Shown here one piece after another: positions 35,795 through 43,966 of a stretch of DNA of 64,000 bases. The notes beneath the pieces were generated by a model. The model was not told where the DNA came from. It did not search any database and was given only the letters and a program-made list of their open reading frames with translations. A program made the position numbers and the translations under genes. Position 1 is the stretch's first letter, and every line of letters starts with the position of its first letter. Source of the stretch: Mesorhizobium huakuii (GTDB taxonomy: Bacteria; Pseudomonadota; Alphaproteobacteria; Rhizobiales; Rhizobiaceae); contig NZ_BSNY01000027.1 in the NCBI RefSeq assembly GCF_030160235.1, forward strand, positions 62,001-126,000, given 5' to 3'.

Positions 35795-36163
35795 ATGACC
35801 AGCAAAATCAATTCGTACAAGGATCTTATCGTGTGGCAGCAGGCGATGGATCTGGCCGTCACCACCTACTCCTTGACCAAGGCATGGCCGAAAGAAGAAT
35901 TGTATGGGCTGACGAGCCAAATCCGCCGCTCTGCAACCTCTATCCCTGCCAACATCGCCGAGGGCTATGGCCGCGACAACAGAGGCTCCTATCAGCAATT
36001 TCTCAGGATAGCCCAAGGCTCACTGAAGGAGTTCGAGACACACCTCCAAATCGCTGAACGGATTGGCCTCGCCACGCATGATCAAGCTCATCAGATGCTG
36101 CTGGCGACCGAGGGTCTTGGGAAAATGCTTCGCCAACTCATTATCAAACTTGCCCCCGAGTAG
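35795..36163 (+). CDS. Four-helix-bundle protein (S23/IVP family)
   Basis: A 122-residue protein of the S23/intervening-sequence-protein family, recognisable from YKDLIVWQQAMDLA, QIRRSATSIPANIAEGYGR and the helical ending LKEFETHLQIAERIGL. Such proteins form four-helix bundles, associate as pentamers, and are encoded within 23S rRNA intervening sequences or as Avd accessory proteins of diversity-generating retroelements; most stand-alone copies have no known role. Here it is framed by inverted heptamer arrays. The coding region is visibly less GC-rich than its neighbours, which suggests acquisition. A weak AAGAG site precedes the ATG. Confidence 0.92.
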   Translation: MTSKINSYKDLIVWQQAMDLAVTTYSLTKAWPKEELYGLTSQIRRSATSIPANIAEGYGRDNRGSYQQFLRIAQGSLKEFETHLQIAERIGLATHDQAHQMLLATEGLGKMLRQLIIKLAPE

Positions 36164-36168
36164 AGTCC

Positions 36169-36212
<44 letters not shown>

Positions 36213-36234
36213 TACCCAATCACGGAGCGTCGCA

Positions 36235-37110
36235 ATGACCGCAATCGCCTTCATCGGCCTTGGCAATATGGGCAATCCGATGGCCGCCAATCTGGTCAAG
36301 GCTGGGCATGCGGTTAACGGCTTCGACCTCGTGCCGGAGAATTTGACGGTCGCTCGCGAGCACGGTGTTGTCGTCATGGCGAATGCCTTGGCGGCGGTGA
36401 AGGATGCCGACGTGGTGATCAGCATGCTCCCTGCCGGCAAGCACGTGCTCTCTGTTTATGAAGACATCGCGCCTGGGGCCAAAAAAGGCGCGCTGTTCAT
36501 CGATTCCTCGACGATCGACGTCGAGTCGGCGCGCAAAGCGCATGCGATTGCCGCCAAACACGGCCTGCTCTCCATCGACGCGCCCGTCTCGGGCGGCACT
36601 GGCGGAGCGGCGGCCGGCACGCTGACCTTCATGGCCGGCGGCTCGCAAGACGCTTTCGCCGCCGCCGAGCCTGTCCTGAAGCCGATGGCCGGCCGCATCG
36701 TCCATTGCGGTGGCGACGGTGCCGGCCAGGCGGCGAAGATCTGCAACAACATGATCCTCGGCATTTCGATGATCGGCGTCGCCGAAGCCTTCGTGCTGGC
36801 CGAAAAGCTCGGCCTGTCGCATCAGGCGCTGTTCGACGTCGCCTCGACCTCTTCGGGCCAATGCTGGTCCTTGACCACCTATTGCCCGGTGCCGGGCCCA
36901 GTGCCCACTTCGCCCGCCAACAGGGATTACAGACCGGGCTTCGCCGCTGCGCTTATGCTCAAAGACCTGAAATTGTCCCAGGAAGCAGCGCAGAGCGCGG
37001 GCGCTGTGACCCCGCTTGGTGCCGAGGCGGCGCAGCTCTACGCCTTGTTCAATGCCCAGGGGCATGGCGGCGTCGATTTCTCCGGCATAATTAATTTTCT
37101 CCGGGGGTAA
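36235..37110 (+). CDS. mmsB: 3-hydroxyisobutyrate dehydrogenase
   Basis: A 291-residue beta-hydroxyacid dehydrogenase of valine catabolism, oxidising 3-hydroxyisobutyrate to methylmalonate semialdehyde with NAD+. It has the N-terminal dinucleotide motif IAFIGLGNMGNPMAANL, the substrate-binding DAPVSGGTGGAAAGTL and the catalytic Lys region GAGQAAKICNNMILG. Ribosome binding site GGAG lies 8-9 bases before the ATG. In related genomes the gene follows the isobutyryl-CoA dehydrogenase gene; here the two are separated by the four-helix-bundle element. Confidence 0.93.
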   Translation: MTAIAFIGLGNMGNPMAANLVKAGHAVNGFDLVPENLTVAREHGVVVMANALAAVKDADVVISMLPAGKHVLSVYEDIAPGAKKGALFIDSSTIDVESARKAHAIAAKHGLLSIDAPVSGGTGGAAAGTLTFMAGGSQDAFAAAEPVLKPMAGRIVHCGGDGAGQAAKICNNMILGISMIGVAEAFVLAEKLGLSHQALFDVASTSSGQCWSLTTYCPVPGPVPTSPANRDYRPGFAAALMLKDLKLSQEAAQSAGAVTPLGAEAAQLYALFNAQGHGGVDFSGIINFLRG

Positions 37111-37224
37111 CCCAGCGTAACCAACGGATTTGATGGGCTTTTTTTCCGGATCACCCGGCAGAAGAACCGCAAATTTAGATTTGCTTAAGCTCTCGATAAC
37201 TCTGCGGTAACGATGTCCCTATAA

Positions 37225-37372
37225 AACGGACTGCGAGGCGGACATATCGCATCCGCCCGGCGCTCCGGATCAGGTCTCGCGTACCGGAGCCCGTAAGTTT
37301 CGCCAAGTGTCTGCGTAGCGAAACGCCATGCGTATCTGGCAAAGCCGCGTTCCCGATGGAGCGCGGTTTTTG
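37225..37372 (+). ncRNA. Candidate structured small RNA with terminator
   Basis: A run of hairpins on the + strand: GGCGGA/TCCGCC (37237-37257), GCTCCGG/CCGGAGC (37262-37290), GTTTCGC/GCGAAAC (37297-37324), GCCA/TGGC (37325-37340), ending in a terminator. All three long stems are perfect. No ORF is conserved in it. A TATAAA-like box is just upstream (about 37219-37225). It could be an independent sRNA or the structured 3' end of the mmsB transcript. The TTAA-N7-ATAAC sequence at about 37185-37200 is one base off a CtrA box. Confidence 0.55.
37345..37371 (+). terminator. Rho-independent terminator of the small RNA candidate
   Basis: Nine-pair stem CCGCGTTCC / GGAGCGCGG (one G-U) closed by the tetraloop CGAT, followed by TTTTT. 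It is a textbook intrinsic terminator on the + strand. Confidence 0.88.
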
Positions 37373-37403
37373 CATTTCAGCCACGCCCACTCCAGGCCGA
37401 TGT

Positions 37404-38048
37404 TTATATTCCGATCGCCGCGTTCGGGATTGGCACATGATCTTCGTTGGTCAGCACGATCGGCGCCTCCACTCCATCAACCCTGACCACAAGCAGGCGG
37501 ATGCTCCATGTGCCGGCGTTGCGGACGAGATGGGAAAACACCGTGGCTTTGCCCTTGGCGCCGTGGACGGGAATGCTGAACTGGGCGTCGCCCGTGCCAT
37601 TCGCACTGACATTGAGATGGCCGCCGACCCAGAAATTGTCGGTCACGTCGTCGCCAATGGCAGCCTTGACCCGGGTATCGGCACGCACCGCATCCATGGT
37701 CATGTGGTAGGCGTCACTGCCTTTGAACATGAACGGAATGCTGCCGACCGCCGTCGCACAGCCCCCGATACTGAGCACCCAGACGGCAAGGCCGGCGATT
37801 GCCCAGTTGCGCTGCGTCTTGCGGAACTGCTCCGCGTCGCGCCAGGCCCGGTTCTGCCAGGCCCAGCGGCTGCCGCGTGCGCCGAGCACGAAGATCATGA
37901 CGAGGTTGACGACCGGAACCAGTGCCAGCAGCGCGATGAAAGTGCTGTTGCCGATGCCCCAGATCCAGTTGAGGAAGAAGGCGCCCCAATTCCAGCGGTC
38001 GAGCTCGGCTGGAATTTCAGCCGGCTGGTTGAGCGGTTGTCCGGCCAT
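37404..38048 (-). CDS. Membrane protein with Coa1-like (cytochrome oxidase assembly factor 1) C-terminal domain
   Basis: A 214-residue protein. Residues about 15-60 hold Trp-rich membrane segments (WNWGAFFLNWIWGIGNSTFIA then ALVPVVNLVMIFVLGARG), a second transmembrane helix follows at about 85-105, and the C-terminal 100 residues (VKAAIGDDVTDNFWVGGHLN, FSIPVHGAKGKATVFSHL) resemble the Coa1/TIM21-like domain. ATG 38048 is used because GGGGGA lies just upstream, better than 38060. The role in bacteria is unproven; membrane-protein or cytochrome oxidase assembly is suggested by the mitochondrial homologue. Confidence 0.65.
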   Translation of the reverse strand: MAGQPLNQPAEIPAELDRWNWGAFFLNWIWGIGNSTFIALLALVPVVNLVMIFVLGARGSRWAWQNRAWRDAEQFRKTQRNWAIAGLAVWVLSIGGCATAVGSIPFMFKGSDAYHMTMDAVRADTRVKAAIGDDVTDNFWVGGHLNVSANGTGDAQFSIPVHGAKGKATVFSHLVRNAGTWSIRLLVVRVDGVEAPIVLTNEDHVPIPNAAIGI

Positions 38049-38132
38049 GATGTCCCCCATCGGTGCGTATACCGATTGGTTCTAGCCCATGATCTCGACA
38101 ATGCGCAAAATCAAAGTTCCGCGGGGTCGATT

Positions 38133-38498
38133 TCAAGGCTTTGACGACAGCCGGCGAAAATTCGCCTTCACGGCGCGGCTGGCCGGCTTGAGCGCGGCGC
38201 TCATCGACCGTTCGGCCGCGACGCCGTTGAGCAGCGACGGCGTGCGACCGGAAAGGAGCTCCGGCCAGAATCGCGATGCCGACTGCAGGAAGGACATTTG
38301 CGCCGCGAACGCGCCCTCGGCGATTGCCGCGGACTTCTCGGTCACCGCACGCGCGCTTTCGGTGCCCCAGGGTTGGCTGCTGCCGGCGTCCATCGCCATC
38401 AACGGCAGGCGCATCATCGCCACCATCGGCGCCAGCATCAGGTCTGCACCGATGCTGGCTGCTTCTTGCGCGCGTCGGTTCTTGCCGGTTTTTCTCAT
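38133..38498 (-). CDS. Hypothetical protein, 121 aa
   Basis: A 121-residue protein starting MRKTGKNRRAQEAAS with no motif I can name. It is rich in Ala, Ser and Arg, with hydrophobic Met-rich stretch LMLAPMVAMMRLPLMAM and a helical middle (ESARAVTEKSAAIAEGAFAAQ) somewhat like phasin-type polyester-granule proteins. ATG 38498 follows AAGGGG. It is 85 bp upstream of the Coa1-like gene and in the same direction. Confidence 0.55.
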   Translation of the reverse strand: MRKTGKNRRAQEAASIGADLMLAPMVAMMRLPLMAMDAGSSQPWGTESARAVTEKSAAIAEGAFAAQMSFLQSASRFWPELLSGRTPSLLNGVAAERSMSAALKPASRAVKANFRRLSSKP

Positions 38499-38636
38499 GG
38501 AAATGAACCCCTTGTCGCGGCCGGATGGCCGCTGCCCCACACACTACGCGCGGAGGACGAAGTTTGTTCCCTATGGAGGCAGTATGTTTCCCGAGGCCGG
38601 GCGTTCCCTCTAGGAAACGCCCGGTCGAGCTTCGCC

Positions 38637-40016
38637 TTACCGCTTGCGCAGATCGACCTGCGCCAGATCCAGCGCCTTGCCTATCCGCTCGCAGGCCATG
38701 TCGATCGTGTCGCGGGTCCAGATCAGCGGCGGTGACAGGATCATCGTGTCGCCGGTGGCGCGCAGCATCATGCCGTTGGCGATGGCATGGTCGCGCACCG
38801 TCACCGCGGCACTTCCCGACGGCAGGAAGCGTTCCTTGGTCGCCTTGTCCTTGACGATCTCGATCGCCCCCATCAGCCCGATCGAACGCACCTCGCCGAC
38901 GAGATCATGCCCGGCAATGCGCTCCTGCAGGGCTTTGGCGAAATAAGGCCCGGTGTCGTTCCTGACGCGCTCGACCAGCCCTTCCTGCTCGATGATCTCC
39001 AGGTTCTTCAAGGCCACGGCGCAGGCTACCGGATGCCCGGAATAGGTGTAGCCGTGGTTGAACTCGCCGCCCTTGTCGACCAGCGTCGAGGCGATGCGGT
39101 CGCCGACCAGCAGCGCCGACAACGGCTGGTAGCCCGAGGTCAGCGCCTTGGCCGTGGTGATGGTGTCCGGTTCGATGCCGAAGGTCTGCGCCGCGAACCA
39201 TTCGCCGGTGCGGCCATAGCCGGTGATGACCTCGTCCAGCATCAAAAGCACATCGTACTTGCGGCAGATGCGCTGCACTTCCGGCCAGTAGCTCGCCGGC
39301 GGGATCTTGACGCCACCCGCGCCCATCACCGGCTCGCCGATGAAGGCCGCGACCTTGTCGGCGCCGGCCTCGAGGATGGCGTCCTCGACCGATTTGGCCG
39401 CGCGCAGGCCGAAATCATGGTCGCTCTCGCCCGGCAGCGCCAGCTCATAGGCATAGGGCATCATCACATGGACGATGTTGGGCACGGCGCCATTGAGCTG
39501 CTTGTGCATGGCATCCATGCCGCCGAGCGACGTGGCGGCGATGGTCGAGCCGTGATAGGCCATCTTGCGCGAGATGATGCGGTTCTTCTCCGGCTTGCCC
39601 TCGATCACCCAGTAGTGGCGGACAAGACGCAAGGCGGTGTCGTTGGCCTCCGAGCCGGAGGAGCCGTAGAACACCTGGTTGACGTTCTTCGGCGCGATCT
39701 CGGCCAGTTTCTTGGACAACAGCACAGGCGTCGGCGTCGAGCATTTGAAGAAGGAATTGTAGTAAGGCAGTTCCTTCATCTGCGCATAGGCGGCCTCGGC
39801 CAGTTCGTCGCGGCCATAGCCGATGTTGACGCACCACAGGCCGGCCATGCCGTCGAGCAACTCCGCCCCTTCGGAATCGTAGATGAACGGCCCATTGGCG
39901 CGGGTGATGATGCGCGAACCCGCCTCACGCAATTCCTTGTGGTCGGAGAAGGGATGGAGATGATGCGCGGCGTCGATCTGCTGAAGCTGCTTCAGCGAAT
40001 AATTCTGATAGGTCAT
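38637..40016 (-). CDS. Class III PLP-dependent aminotransferase (omega-amino acid:pyruvate type)
   Basis: A 459-residue fold-type I aminotransferase. The PLP Lys lies in TTAKALTSGYQPLSAL; the Asp that binds the pyridine nitrogen is in LLMLDEVITGYGRTGEW; the substrate pocket segments YYNSFFKCSTPTPVLLSKKL and GSSGSEANDTALRL are typical of omega-transaminases acting on beta-alanine, putrescine or taurine with pyruvate. The exact substrate cannot be fixed by sequence. There is a long gap (about 330 bp) before the next gene upstream. A role in polyamine or beta-alanine use would suit GABA/succinate-semialdehyde metabolism (gabD at 3951-5408), which is inference. Confidence 0.88.
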   Translation of the reverse strand: MTYQNYSLKQLQQIDAAHHLHPFSDHKELREAGSRIITRANGPFIYDSEGAELLDGMAGLWCVNIGYGRDELAEAAYAQMKELPYYNSFFKCSTPTPVLLSKKLAEIAPKNVNQVFYGSSGSEANDTALRLVRHYWVIEGKPEKNRIISRKMAYHGSTIAATSLGGMDAMHKQLNGAVPNIVHVMMPYAYELALPGESDHDFGLRAAKSVEDAILEAGADKVAAFIGEPVMGAGGVKIPPASYWPEVQRICRKYDVLLMLDEVITGYGRTGEWFAAQTFGIEPDTITTAKALTSGYQPLSALLVGDRIASTLVDKGGEFNHGYTYSGHPVACAVALKNLEIIEQEGLVERVRNDTGPYFAKALQERIAGHDLVGEVRSIGLMGAIEIVKDKATKERFLPSGSAAVTVRDHAIANGMMLRATGDTMILSPPLIWTRDTIDMACERIGKALDLAQVDLRKR

Positions 40017-40343
40017 GTCTGATTCTTTCCTCTGGATTCAGTCCGGCTGGCGCCGGGGCGAATGCATCAGAGGCTGGCGGGCGGTGAATAACCGATGCGG
40101 GCGCACAGCCGCAAAAGCTCGGCGCGCAGCGTGCGCGGCGACGGTGTCACCGCGACCCCGAACGTGCAGACAAAGGTCATAGCAGGAGCCATGGAGCGCA
40201 CCTTAGTGCAAAGGCTGGCCGAGGTGAACCACCCTTTGCTTGGCCCATGACGGAATACTTCTATGCATGTCGCCTAAAGGTGGTCCCGGTCTTAGGAGAA
40301 CGACATGCATAAAACAAAGGCATGAAGCGCAGCGCGACGCGCT
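40017..40343. other. Gene-free 327 bp interval between aminotransferase and prolyl oligopeptidase
   Basis: Contains the leader of the leftward aminotransferase gene and, at its right end, a palindromic repeat (40263-40310). I see no conserved ORF or further clear regulatory site in it. Confidence 0.6.
40263..40310. repeat. REP-like intergenic palindrome, copy 3
   Basis: Palindrome with arms ATGCATGTCG / CGACATGCAT and a core CCTAAAGG...CCGGTCTTAGG. It lies 34 bp past the stop of the leftward prolyl oligopeptidase gene and closely resembles copy 2 at 12973-13023. Confidence 0.7.
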
Positions 40344-42407
40344 TCATGCCTTGGCGCCGAGTGCCCTCTGCAGGAAGACATATTTCATCGCCGTCTGCGC
40401 CGCCTGCGGCCGTCGGTCGCCCCGTCCGCCATGCCCGCCTTCGGTCTCCTCGAAGAACAATGTCCTGTCGTGGCCGGCCTCCTGCAGGCGTGCCGCCATC
40501 TTGCGCGCATGGCCGGGATGGACGCGGTCATCGGCGGTCGAGGTGGTCAGAAGCACCGGCGGATAGGCAGCATTGGCCTTGACGTGCTGGTAGGGCGAAT
40601 AGGCGGATAGCCACTTGGCGTCTTCCGGCTTCGACGGATCGCCATACTCGGCCATCCATGAGGCGCCGGGCGGCAATTCGGTGTAGCGCAGCATGTCGAG
40701 CAGCGGCACCTCGATGATGACGGCGCCGAACAGCTCCGGGCGCTGCGTCAGCGAAACGCCGGTCAGCAGGCCGCCATTCGAGCCGCCCTGGATGCCGAGC
40801 GAGCTTGGCGTCGCGATGCCGCGCCTGACGACATCCTCGGCCACCGCGGCGAAGTCGTCAAAACCGTTCTGGCGATTGCCTTTCAGCGCCGCCTGATGCC
40901 AGGCCGGCCCGAACTCGCCACCGCCACGGATACAGGCCTGCACATAGGCATTGCCCTTCTCCAGCCACAACCTGCCGCGCACACCGGCATAGCCGGGCAA
41001 GAGCGGCACTTCGAAGCCGCCATAGCCGTAGAGCAGCGTCGGCACCGGCCCCTTCTGGTCGCGCCGCCGGACGACGAAGTATGGGATCATCGTGCCGTCC
41101 TTCGAGCGTGCCTCGAACTGCTCCGAGATCAGCAGCGAGGCATCGAAGCGCGCCGGCTGCGATTTCACCGTCTCCAGCGTCTCGCCATCGTCATCCGACC
41201 AGATGATCGAGCTCGGTGTCAGGAAATCGGTAAAGGAGAAGGACACGCTGGAACCGAAGTGCTCGGCATGGCTGATGCCGACAGTGCCGTTCTCAGGCAG
41301 TGCGACCGGCTTCATCGACCAGGTGCCATCCCTGCGCTCGCAGACGAGGACCTTGCCACGCACATTGTCCATCAGGCCGATGAACAGCCGGTCCTGCGTT
41401 CTGGCGAGCCCGGCGATGGACACGCGATGCGCCGGCGCCAGCAAGGTTTCGATGGCGCCGAAGCTGCCGGTTTCGATCCAGTGGGCGAAATCGAGCGAAT
41501 AGAGCCCGTCCGGCTGGCACACCGTGCCGTCCGGCGCCGTCCATGGCGTGCGCACCCCGAACACCAGCTGGTCCTTGAAAAGCGATGTGTCGGTGGCGTC
41601 GTCGGGCAGCGGAATGCGCCGGTTTTCGCCAGACGGGAGATGCAGGAAACTGTGCGACGCGAAGAAATTGATCGCCCGCGCCAGAAACACGTGACGCTTG
41701 TCACCGTCGAACTCGACGCCCGCGCCGGCGGCGAGATCGTCTTTTTGTGCCTCGAAGATCGGCTTCGCCTCTTCCAGCGCCGTGCCGCGCTTCCAGAGCT
41801 TGATCACGCGCGGATAGCCGGACTCGGTCTTGTCGGCTTCCTCGAAGGCCGCCGAGACGATGACCGTGTCCTTGTCCAACCAGCTGAAACTCGACTTGGA
41901 AGCCGGCGCACGGAACCCGCCCTCGATGAACGATCTGGTTTCGATGTCGAATTCGCGCATTTCGCTGGCGTCGCCGCCGTCCGGCGACATCGACAGCAGG
42001 CAGCGGCTGAAATCCGGATAGAGCCGGCTGGCGCCGCTGAACACCCATTTTATCCCCTCCTTCGCCGCAAGCTGATCGAAGTCGATGATCGTTTCCCAGA
42101 CCGGCTTCTCGGTCTTGTAGGAAGCGACCGTCGTGCGGCGCCACAGGCCGAGCGCATTGGTCTTGTCCTGCCAGAAATTGTAGACATGGCCGGCGATTGC
42201 CGCGCCGACGGCGATATTGTCCTCGGCCGTCATCAGGTCGAGCGCCGTCTGGAACGACGCCTGATAGGAAGGATCGCCCTGCAATTCGCCAACCGCGATC
42301 TCGTTCTGGCCATGCACCCAGTCGAGCGACTGTTTGCTGGTCCTGTCCTCCAGCCAGAGAAACGGATCTTCGGTGCTGGCTTCCGGCTTTGTGATGGGCT
42401 TGTTCAT
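40344..42407 (-). CDS. Prolyl oligopeptidase-family serine peptidase (S9A)
   Basis: A 687-residue cytoplasmic S9 peptidase with an N-terminal beta-propeller (about 70-420) and a C-terminal alpha/beta-hydrolase domain. The nucleophile is Ser543 in GIQGGSNGGLL, the Asp is in TADDRVHPGHARKM and the His in ETEGGHGGRGDR. It cleaves short peptides after proline. There is no signal peptide. ATG 42407 gives the conserved N-terminus EDPFLWLED. Confidence 0.93.
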   Translation of the reverse strand: MNKPITKPEASTEDPFLWLEDRTSKQSLDWVHGQNEIAVGELQGDPSYQASFQTALDLMTAEDNIAVGAAIAGHVYNFWQDKTNALGLWRRTTVASYKTEKPVWETIIDFDQLAAKEGIKWVFSGASRLYPDFSRCLLSMSPDGGDASEMREFDIETRSFIEGGFRAPASKSSFSWLDKDTVIVSAAFEEADKTESGYPRVIKLWKRGTALEEAKPIFEAQKDDLAAGAGVEFDGDKRHVFLARAINFFASHSFLHLPSGENRRIPLPDDATDTSLFKDQLVFGVRTPWTAPDGTVCQPDGLYSLDFAHWIETGSFGAIETLLAPAHRVSIAGLARTQDRLFIGLMDNVRGKVLVCERRDGTWSMKPVALPENGTVGISHAEHFGSSVSFSFTDFLTPSSIIWSDDDGETLETVKSQPARFDASLLISEQFEARSKDGTMIPYFVVRRRDQKGPVPTLLYGYGGFEVPLLPGYAGVRGRLWLEKGNAYVQACIRGGGEFGPAWHQAALKGNRQNGFDDFAAVAEDVVRRGIATPSSLGIQGGSNGGLLTGVSLTQRPELFGAVIIEVPLLDMLRYTELPPGASWMAEYGDPSKPEDAKWLSAYSPYQHVKANAAYPPVLLTTSTADDRVHPGHARKMAARLQEAGHDRTLFFEETEGGHGGRGDRRPQAAQTAMKYVFLQRALGAKA

Positions 42408-42528
42408 GGAATCTCCGATGGGCAATGCGTCGGCATCCAACATCGACATGCCGCGTCCGATATTCAATAGCTGCGGCACTTGGCCAGAGGATTCGGGCTT
42501 TCCCGGCGCCGACAAAAACCAGCCGCGA

Positions 42529-43710
42529 TCATGTCTTGCCAACCCGGCGCACGGACGAACGATAGAGCGCGAAGACGACCAGAACCGCATCGAGACCTGC
42601 GATCACCACTGGCAGGCCGAGCGGGCCGATGCCTTGCATCAGCAGGCCGGCACCCGGCGGACCGACAATGCCGCCAACGCCCCACAACAAAGCAAAGGCC
42701 GCATTGCCGGTGACGAGCAGCGAGCCCTTGAAGCGGCTGCCGAGTTCGACCAGCGCCATCGTGTAGACACCGTAGCCGACCGCGCCCATCACCAGCAGCA
42801 CGCCCCAGATCACCGATGTGGTGATCAGCAGCGGCAGCAGCGCCGCGCAGATTGCCGTCGCCATCGCGCAGGCTACGATCATCGGACGGCCGCCAAACCG
42901 CTCCGCCAGCAGGCCGAGCGGGATCTGCAGCAGGATGTTGCCGAGCGACAGTGCCATAACCAGCGCGGCGAGCACGGCTTCCGGCAGGCCATAGCCGGCG
43001 CCGAAGACCGGGACCAGCGCATAGGTGCTTTGCTGCACGGCGGCCGAGACCAGCACGGCCAGCAGCAGCGCCGGCGCCAGCCGGGCAAAGCCGATGAAGT
43101 TATCGGCAGGCTGACCGTCATCCTCGAACCCGGCAAGCTTCGAGGAGACAAGGCGCAGAATGACCGCGCAAAGCATGAAGCCGCCGATGCCGACACTGAA
43201 GGGCGCCCAGCCCGATGTGCCGATAAAGGTCAAGGTGAAGGGTCCGGCCGCATAGCCGGCGCCCATCAGCGTGTTGAACACGCCCATCACCCGGCCGCGA
43301 CGCGAAGGCGGCGCCAGCGACAGCGCCCAGACCTCGCCAAGGATGTAGAGCGGATTGATGACGACGCCGACGATGAAGCGGATGACGTACCAGGCCACCC
43401 AGTTCTGCAGATAACCGATGCCGAGGAAGCACAGCGCGCCGATCAGCGAGCAGCCGACCGCCAGGTTGCGCGCACCGACCAGCCGCACCGCCGCCGGCAC
43501 GAAGGAGGCCGACAGGATCAGCCCGAGCGGCATCATCGCCGCCGACAGGCCGATCAGTCCGGGCGACATGCCTTGCTTCTGCATCAGAAGCGTGAACAGC
43601 GGCGAGCTCAGCCCTTGCGCCGCACCGAACATGGCAAGTGCCGCGGTGACGCCGGCGAGCGCTGCCCACTGCGTTCCCGCTTCGCCTTCGCTCGAGCCGG
43701 TCGCGACCAT
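42529..43710 (-). CDS. MFS transporter
   Basis: A 393-residue major facilitator with twelve predicted transmembrane helices. The loop 2-3 motif is degenerate, and the family pattern resembles YcaD-like multidrug or sugar exporters. The substrate is unknown. Start ATG 43710 is chosen because an upstream in-frame extension is basic and unlike transporters. It is divergent from the MttB-like gene 43967, with about 255 bp between that show no gene. Confidence 0.85.
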   Translation of the reverse strand: MVATGSSEGEAGTQWAALAGVTAALAMFGAAQGLSSPLFTLLMQKQGMSPGLIGLSAAMMPLGLILSASFVPAAVRLVGARNLAVGCSLIGALCFLGIGYLQNWVAWYVIRFIVGVVINPLYILGEVWALSLAPPSRRGRVMGVFNTLMGAGYAAGPFTLTFIGTSGWAPFSVGIGGFMLCAVILRLVSSKLAGFEDDGQPADNFIGFARLAPALLLAVLVSAAVQQSTYALVPVFGAGYGLPEAVLAALVMALSLGNILLQIPLGLLAERFGGRPMIVACAMATAICAALLPLLITTSVIWGVLLVMGAVGYGVYTMALVELGSRFKGSLLVTGNAAFALLWGVGGIVGPPGAGLLMQGIGPLGLPVVIAGLDAVLVVFALYRSSVRRVGKT

Positions 43711-43966
43711 TCCATCATCCAGGTGAGGTGCCGGCAGACCTCGCGGCCGGCAAGCAACAATGGCTACTGCTTCAATCCGGGGAAAGAAAGGACCGGCAAG
43801 GGAAATCCGCTTGCGCCAACGGCATGGTGATAAGGTGAATGTCGCGGCCACGCGGCTGCCGTTCCGGCATGTCGCTTCCCTCGCCCTAGTGGTCGCCGCC
43901 TCCGCAATGGCTGGCGGGCCGCCGGTCCATTATGCCGCCCGCTATTCGCATCCTACGAGGACCATC

